Shown: one piece after another, positions 32,890 to 35,279 of the stretch
Layout: each line of letters opens with the position of its first letter
Numbering within the stretch: position 1 is the stretch's first letter
Virus record (IMG/VR): IMGVR_UViG_3300027969_000246
Location: 1 to 35,279 of that record
Direction: 5' to 3' (one strand)
Source: a virus
DNA: 35,279 nucleotides
The notes under the pieces: generated by a model
Databases searched by the model: none
The model's input: only the letters and a program-made list of their open reading frames with translations
What the model was told of the DNA's origin: nothing
Program-made: the position numbers and the translations under genes

Positions 32890-33287
32890 ACTGCTAGAGC
32901 ACTCACAGTAACAGCCAACTTAGCAGCCGATGATGTTCCAACCCATATAGCGTCGCCACTGGCCAACACCATACGTTCTTCTGAGAAGAACACAGTTTCA
33001 CCTGCTGGTATTACAAGTTCACTTACTATGCGATTTCCTGGACCATAGCTTAGACCGTTGCGTACCACATAGATGCTGACTGTAACTGCATCAGCAGTTT
33101 CATCTGCGGTAGATGGAGTTATAGTGTTACACAATGCTATAGTAGTTACTGCATTTTCTCTGCCAACTACGCCGCCTGCAATAGGAGCACCTGTAGTCGA
33201 ACTGGTAAAAACTAGTACAGGTATCGTGACATTGGTGGAGTCAATTAACGATAGTGTGCCTAGGGGGTTTTCATAATTTCTTATCAT
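32886..33287 (-). CDS. Small beta-rich virion protein
   Basis: A 133-residue protein with V-T-I-P-V-L-V-F-T-S-S, then T-I-A-L-C-N-T and V-T-V-S-I-Y-V-V-R-N-G. S-E-L-V-I-P-A-G-E-T-V-F-F and L-A-S-G-D-A-I-W-V follow, with a final V-T-V-S-A-L-A-V. This plan (strand, 'C-N' turn, strand, 'I-P-A-G-E-T' turn, 'G-D' turn, strand) is widespread in small phage virion proteins and matches those at 15582 and 29538. It overlaps the next gene in ATGA. Confidence 0.6.
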   Translation of the reverse strand: MIRNYENPLGTLSLIDSTNVTIPVLVFTSSTTGAPIAGGVVGRENAVTTIALCNTITPSTADETADAVTVSIYVVRNGLSYGPGNRIVSELVIPAGETVFFSEERMVLASGDAIWVGTSSAAKLAVTVSALAV

Positions 33288-33296
33288 AGTTGTCTC

Positions 33297-34349
33297 TTAA
33301 AATAGCATACTGAATACCAGTGCTTTGTTTTTACTTATCAGCTCGCCGTTCTGTTTAGCTACTTCTGCGCTGTCATTGACAAAATATAATCCTGTGGTTC
33401 CTATACTAGGTGAGGCTGCATACAGTAACACACTGTTTGACACATAGCTAGGAATTACTCCAATGTTTTCTACTTGAATTGCATAGTTGGTCTGTAATTT
33501 ACCAGTTCCTTGTGTTCGTACATAGACGTTTTCGTTGGTGATACCTGCTCTAGAAGTTATTTCATTGCGATCAGGACCGCCGCCCATTTCTAAATCGCCA
33601 ATCTCAAATCTATTTGCATAAAATTGTCCAACTAGAGCATTGTCTACAATAATAGATACTGCACTTTCACCGTAGGTGCTGTGAGTAGTTGTGGCTGTGA
33701 AATAAGCCAACGAACCAGCTGTGCCGGAAGTGTTAGGAGTTATTTCTTTATCTGCAATAACAACTTTGGTATCTTGAGATTGCGGAGCTACAATCTGAAA
33801 AGTGGGATTGTTTTGAATAGCGTCATTGACATATTTTCTATTAGGAATATCATCGTCGTGAGTTACTTGATCTTCATAGTTAATAGTTCCGAAGACTTTT
33901 ACCACTCCTGTGCCTGTGCCTATTAGAGTTAGGTCTCCCGAATCGGTGGTGCTATTAGTTAGTATCTGTTTAAGTTTTAGGCTGCTAGCATCAAAGTTAA
34001 ACGGTCCTGGTGCTGACCCGTGTGCTAGAATCCATGCATCAGAGCTTTCATCATAAAGAAAGCTGGCATTGTTCTGCGGTGTTACTGCAGATGTGTTTCC
34101 ACGTTCTATTTCAATACCTGAATATACCAGCGATACGCCTGGACCAACTTCTCCAGTGTTTAATGAGATGATGTTATCTTCGATGGTTAAGTTAGTGGTA
34201 CTGATGTTAAAAGTATCACCTTCTACCACAAGATTACCAGTGATTCTAACAGACCCACCACTCGCAGCAGGACCAGTGTCAAGTGTTATCTTGGCACCAT
34301 CGCCTGCTCGAATGTTATAGTCACCGTTGACTCTGAGAAACTGTCCCAT
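33297..34349 (-). CDS. Tail fibre protein
   Basis: A 350-residue protein. Near the N-terminus is V-R-I-T-G-N-L-V-V-E-G-D-T and N-L-T-I-E-D-N-I-I-S-L-N-T-G-E. The 'L-x-V-E-G-x-T ... I-E-D-N-I-I-x-L-N' block is one I recall from fibre-type proteins of T4-like marine phages. Downstream it has I-E-I-E-R-G, L-Y-D-E-S-S-D-A-W-I-L and N-R-K-Y-V-N-D-A-I, and a long strand-rich middle. The C-terminus (G-L-Y-F-V-N ... L-V-F-S-M-L-F) is hydrophobic and strand-like. AGGA precedes the start. Confidence 0.7.
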   Translation of the reverse strand: MGQFLRVNGDYNIRAGDGAKITLDTGPAASGGSVRITGNLVVEGDTFNISTTNLTIEDNIISLNTGEVGPGVSLVYSGIEIERGNTSAVTPQNNASFLYDESSDAWILAHGSAPGPFNFDASSLKLKQILTNSTTDSGDLTLIGTGTGVVKVFGTINYEDQVTHDDDIPNRKYVNDAIQNNPTFQIVAPQSQDTKVVIADKEITPNTSGTAGSLAYFTATTTHSTYGESAVSIIVDNALVGQFYANRFEIGDLEMGGGPDRNEITSRAGITNENVYVRTQGTGKLQTNYAIQVENIGVIPSYVSNSVLLYAASPSIGTTGLYFVNDSAEVAKQNGELISKNKALVFSMLF

Positions 34350-34362
34350 TAGTGAATCCTAA

Positions 34363-34779
34363 TTACATTGATTCTAAAACAAGCACTGATGTTGTAGAAT
34401 CATCACTCAATGACCATTTGTAACGAACACTGTCAAAATCAATAGCTACTCTGTTGGTCATTTCACGAATAATTTTTGCAGTGCCGCCGGTGGTATAACC
34501 AACAATGGTCATTTCACCTAGATCTAATACAACAGCCGACGATGCGTCACCTGCTTTATTAACCAACTTACAAACGCCTTGCGCTGGATCATCTTTGCTG
34601 GCAACAACGAAACGACGAGCGCCTTTTTGTTTTACAATGTATAAAGAATCGCCGCCACCTCCGGCGCCTTGATCTCCAAACAATTCTGTTCCTGTAATGT
34701 TTGCAGAATAAACTGGAATTTTTGGTGTTGCATTTGTTCCTGTATCACCGAAATATTTTTTACTTAATGGACGTCCCAT
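34363..34779 (-). CDS. Small structural-type protein, unidentified
   Basis: A 138-residue protein beginning M-G-R-P-L-S-K-K-Y-F-G, followed by a glycine-rich segment (G-D-Q-G-A-G-G-G-G-D-S) and a strand-rich remainder ending in S-V-L-V-L-E-S-M. I recall proteins starting M-G-R-P-L-x-K-K-Y-F-G from cyanophage late regions, but no function is known to me. An excellent AAAGGAG ribosome site and a late promoter element about 70 nt upstream suggest abundant late expression, as for a virion protein. Confidence 0.6.
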   Translation of the reverse strand: MGRPLSKKYFGDTGTNATPKIPVYSANITGTELFGDQGAGGGGDSLYIVKQKGARRFVVASKDDPAQGVCKLVNKAGDASSAVVLDLGEMTIVGYTTGGTAKIIREMTNRVAIDFDSVRYKWSLSDDSTTSVLVLESM

Positions 34780-34847
34780 TTGATTTCTCCTTTATTTGAC
34801 GTTCTAGGTCTACGCGGCGGGTACCGCATAATAAATTCTAGATACTT

Positions 34848-34854
34848 TATTTAT
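34848..34854 (-). promoter_or_regulatory. T4-type late promoter element before the 34779-start gene
   Basis: The minus strand reads ATAAATA (complement of 34848-34854), overlapping the stop codon of the upstream gene, about 70 nt from the next start. It probably drives the small structural gene and the fibre genes that follow. Confidence 0.5.
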
Positions 34855-35120
34855 CCGCGGCTCAGCAGACTCATCAGTTCCATTTTTTCTACAGTGGCTA
34901 ATACTGTGTTAATGGTGTTGATTTCTTGTTGTGCTTTTTCTAGATAGCTGCGATTTTTGGTCTGTCTGTACATGACCATTATTTTACTGTGCGCAGTAAT
35001 GTGTTGATTTATTATTTTTTCAATGCGTTGAACATCATGAACAAACATCGGAAAGCGATGTCGCCACGCCGTAAACTGTTCACGAAGTTGTTTAAAATCT
35101 TGGTCTGATTCTACTTTCAT
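34851..35120 (-). CDS. Small helical protein, unidentified
   Basis: From the ATG at 35120 this is a 89-residue, mostly helical, basic protein: F-K-Q-L-R-E-Q-F-T-A-W-R-H-R-F-P-M-F, then Q-R-I-E-K-I-I-N-Q-H-I-T-A-H-S, then Y-L-E-K-A-Q-Q-E-I-N-T-I-N, ending L-M-S-L-L-S-R-G. A TTG at 35141 would add seven residues but lies at the edge of the terminator hairpin and has no ribosome site. A late-like TTAAATA (complement of 35126-35132) sits 5 nt before the ATG. I recall similar small helical proteins beside head and tail genes in T4-like cyanophages; role unknown. Confidence 0.55.
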   Translation of the reverse strand: MKVESDQDFKQLREQFTAWRHRFPMFVHDVQRIEKIINQHITAHSKIMVMYRQTKNRSYLEKAQQEINTINTVLATVEKMELMSLLSRG

Positions 35121-35139
35121 CCTGATATTTAAGTCAAAC

Positions 35140-35163
35140 AAAAAGCACCCGAAGGTGCTTTTT
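35140..35163. terminator. Bidirectional rho-independent terminator
   Basis: AAAAAGCACC at 35140-35149, loop CGAA, GGTGCTTTTT at 35154-35163: a perfect 10-bp stem whose A/T ends give a T-run on either strand. It ends transcription of the gene whose stop codon is at 35188-35190, separating it from the fibre operon. Confidence 0.85.
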
Positions 35164-35187
35164 GAACTTGCGTTTACGTGTTACGGA

Positions 35188-35279
35188 TTAAGCAAAACGT
35201 AGGTTAGCGGATGTTACAGCAACAGTCGCTAGGTAGTCAGCTGCGTTACCTAGAGAAGAAGCTGTGTTTGTCAACTCAA
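35188..35279 (-). CDS. C-terminal end of an unidentified protein (partial)
   Basis: On the minus strand the frame is open from the window edge to a TAA at 35188-35190. It gives 29 residues that include S-S-L-G-N-A-A-D-Y-L-A-T-V-A-V and end S-A-N-L-R-F-A. The other two frames of this strand contain an early stop. A strong terminator 25 nt downstream suggests a highly expressed late gene, for example a head or tail protein, but the fragment is too short to identify. Confidence 0.5.
   Translation of the reverse strand, partial: ELTNTASSLGNAADYLATVAVTSANLRFA

Noticed and set aside
1-35279. CRISPR array, transposase or integrase
   Set aside because: No regularly spaced direct repeats of the right size, no terminal inverted repeats and no protein of these families were found. 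Repetition is confined to paralogous coding regions.

Overview
The window looks like part of the late/structural region of a marine T4-like myovirus (cyanophage or pelagiphage type). This rests on gene content: tightly packed late genes, several long modular tail-fibre genes on one strand, T4-type late promoter elements (ATAAATA / CTAAATA), and families I recall from T4-like cyanophage genomes, such as 2OG-Fe(II) oxygenases, tryptophan-halogenase-like flavoproteins and fibres with Trp/Tyr-rich modules. No host gene, tRNA, integrase, transposase or CRISPR array was seen. The host cannot be named from the sequence.

Layout. (1) 1-1412, plus strand: the C-terminal part of an unidentified W-rich, probably virion, protein; a Nudix-like protein lacking its catalytic box; and two small unidentified proteins. 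(2) 2315-1395, minus strand: two small, probably virion-associated genes that converge on block 1. (3) 2397-13009, plus strand: a compact 13-gene cassette with seven 2OG-Fe(II) oxygenase-like genes, three flavin-dependent halogenases and three members of an apparently related uncharacterised family. Neighbouring genes overlap or are separated by at most 26 nt. (4) 35279-13006, minus strand: a long run of virion genes. From upstream to downstream these are the end of an unidentified gene, a bidirectional terminator, a helical small protein, a small structural-type protein, several 240-364 aa fibre proteins, small beta-rich proteins, two giant paralogous modular fibre proteins (1838 and 2558 aa), a fibre, a glycine-rich adhesin-like protein and a small protein.

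How it fits together. The minus-strand genes probably build a complex adhesion apparatus. The plus-strand cassette is an oxidative tailoring island (hydroxylation plus halogenation) embedded in that late module. Its substrate is unknown; a peptide, virion protein, surface glycan or host metabolite are all possible. Two features support a history of insertion or duplication. The cassette is bracketed by two paralogous minus-strand genes (1395-1760 and 13006-13479), and it begins and ends with oxygenases of the same subfamily. By eye the cassette is also more AT-rich than the fibre genes; no composition was computed.

There is no stretch over 300 bases without a gene. The largest gaps are 30927-31063, 2316-2396 and 34780-34850, and all three carry promoter-like elements.
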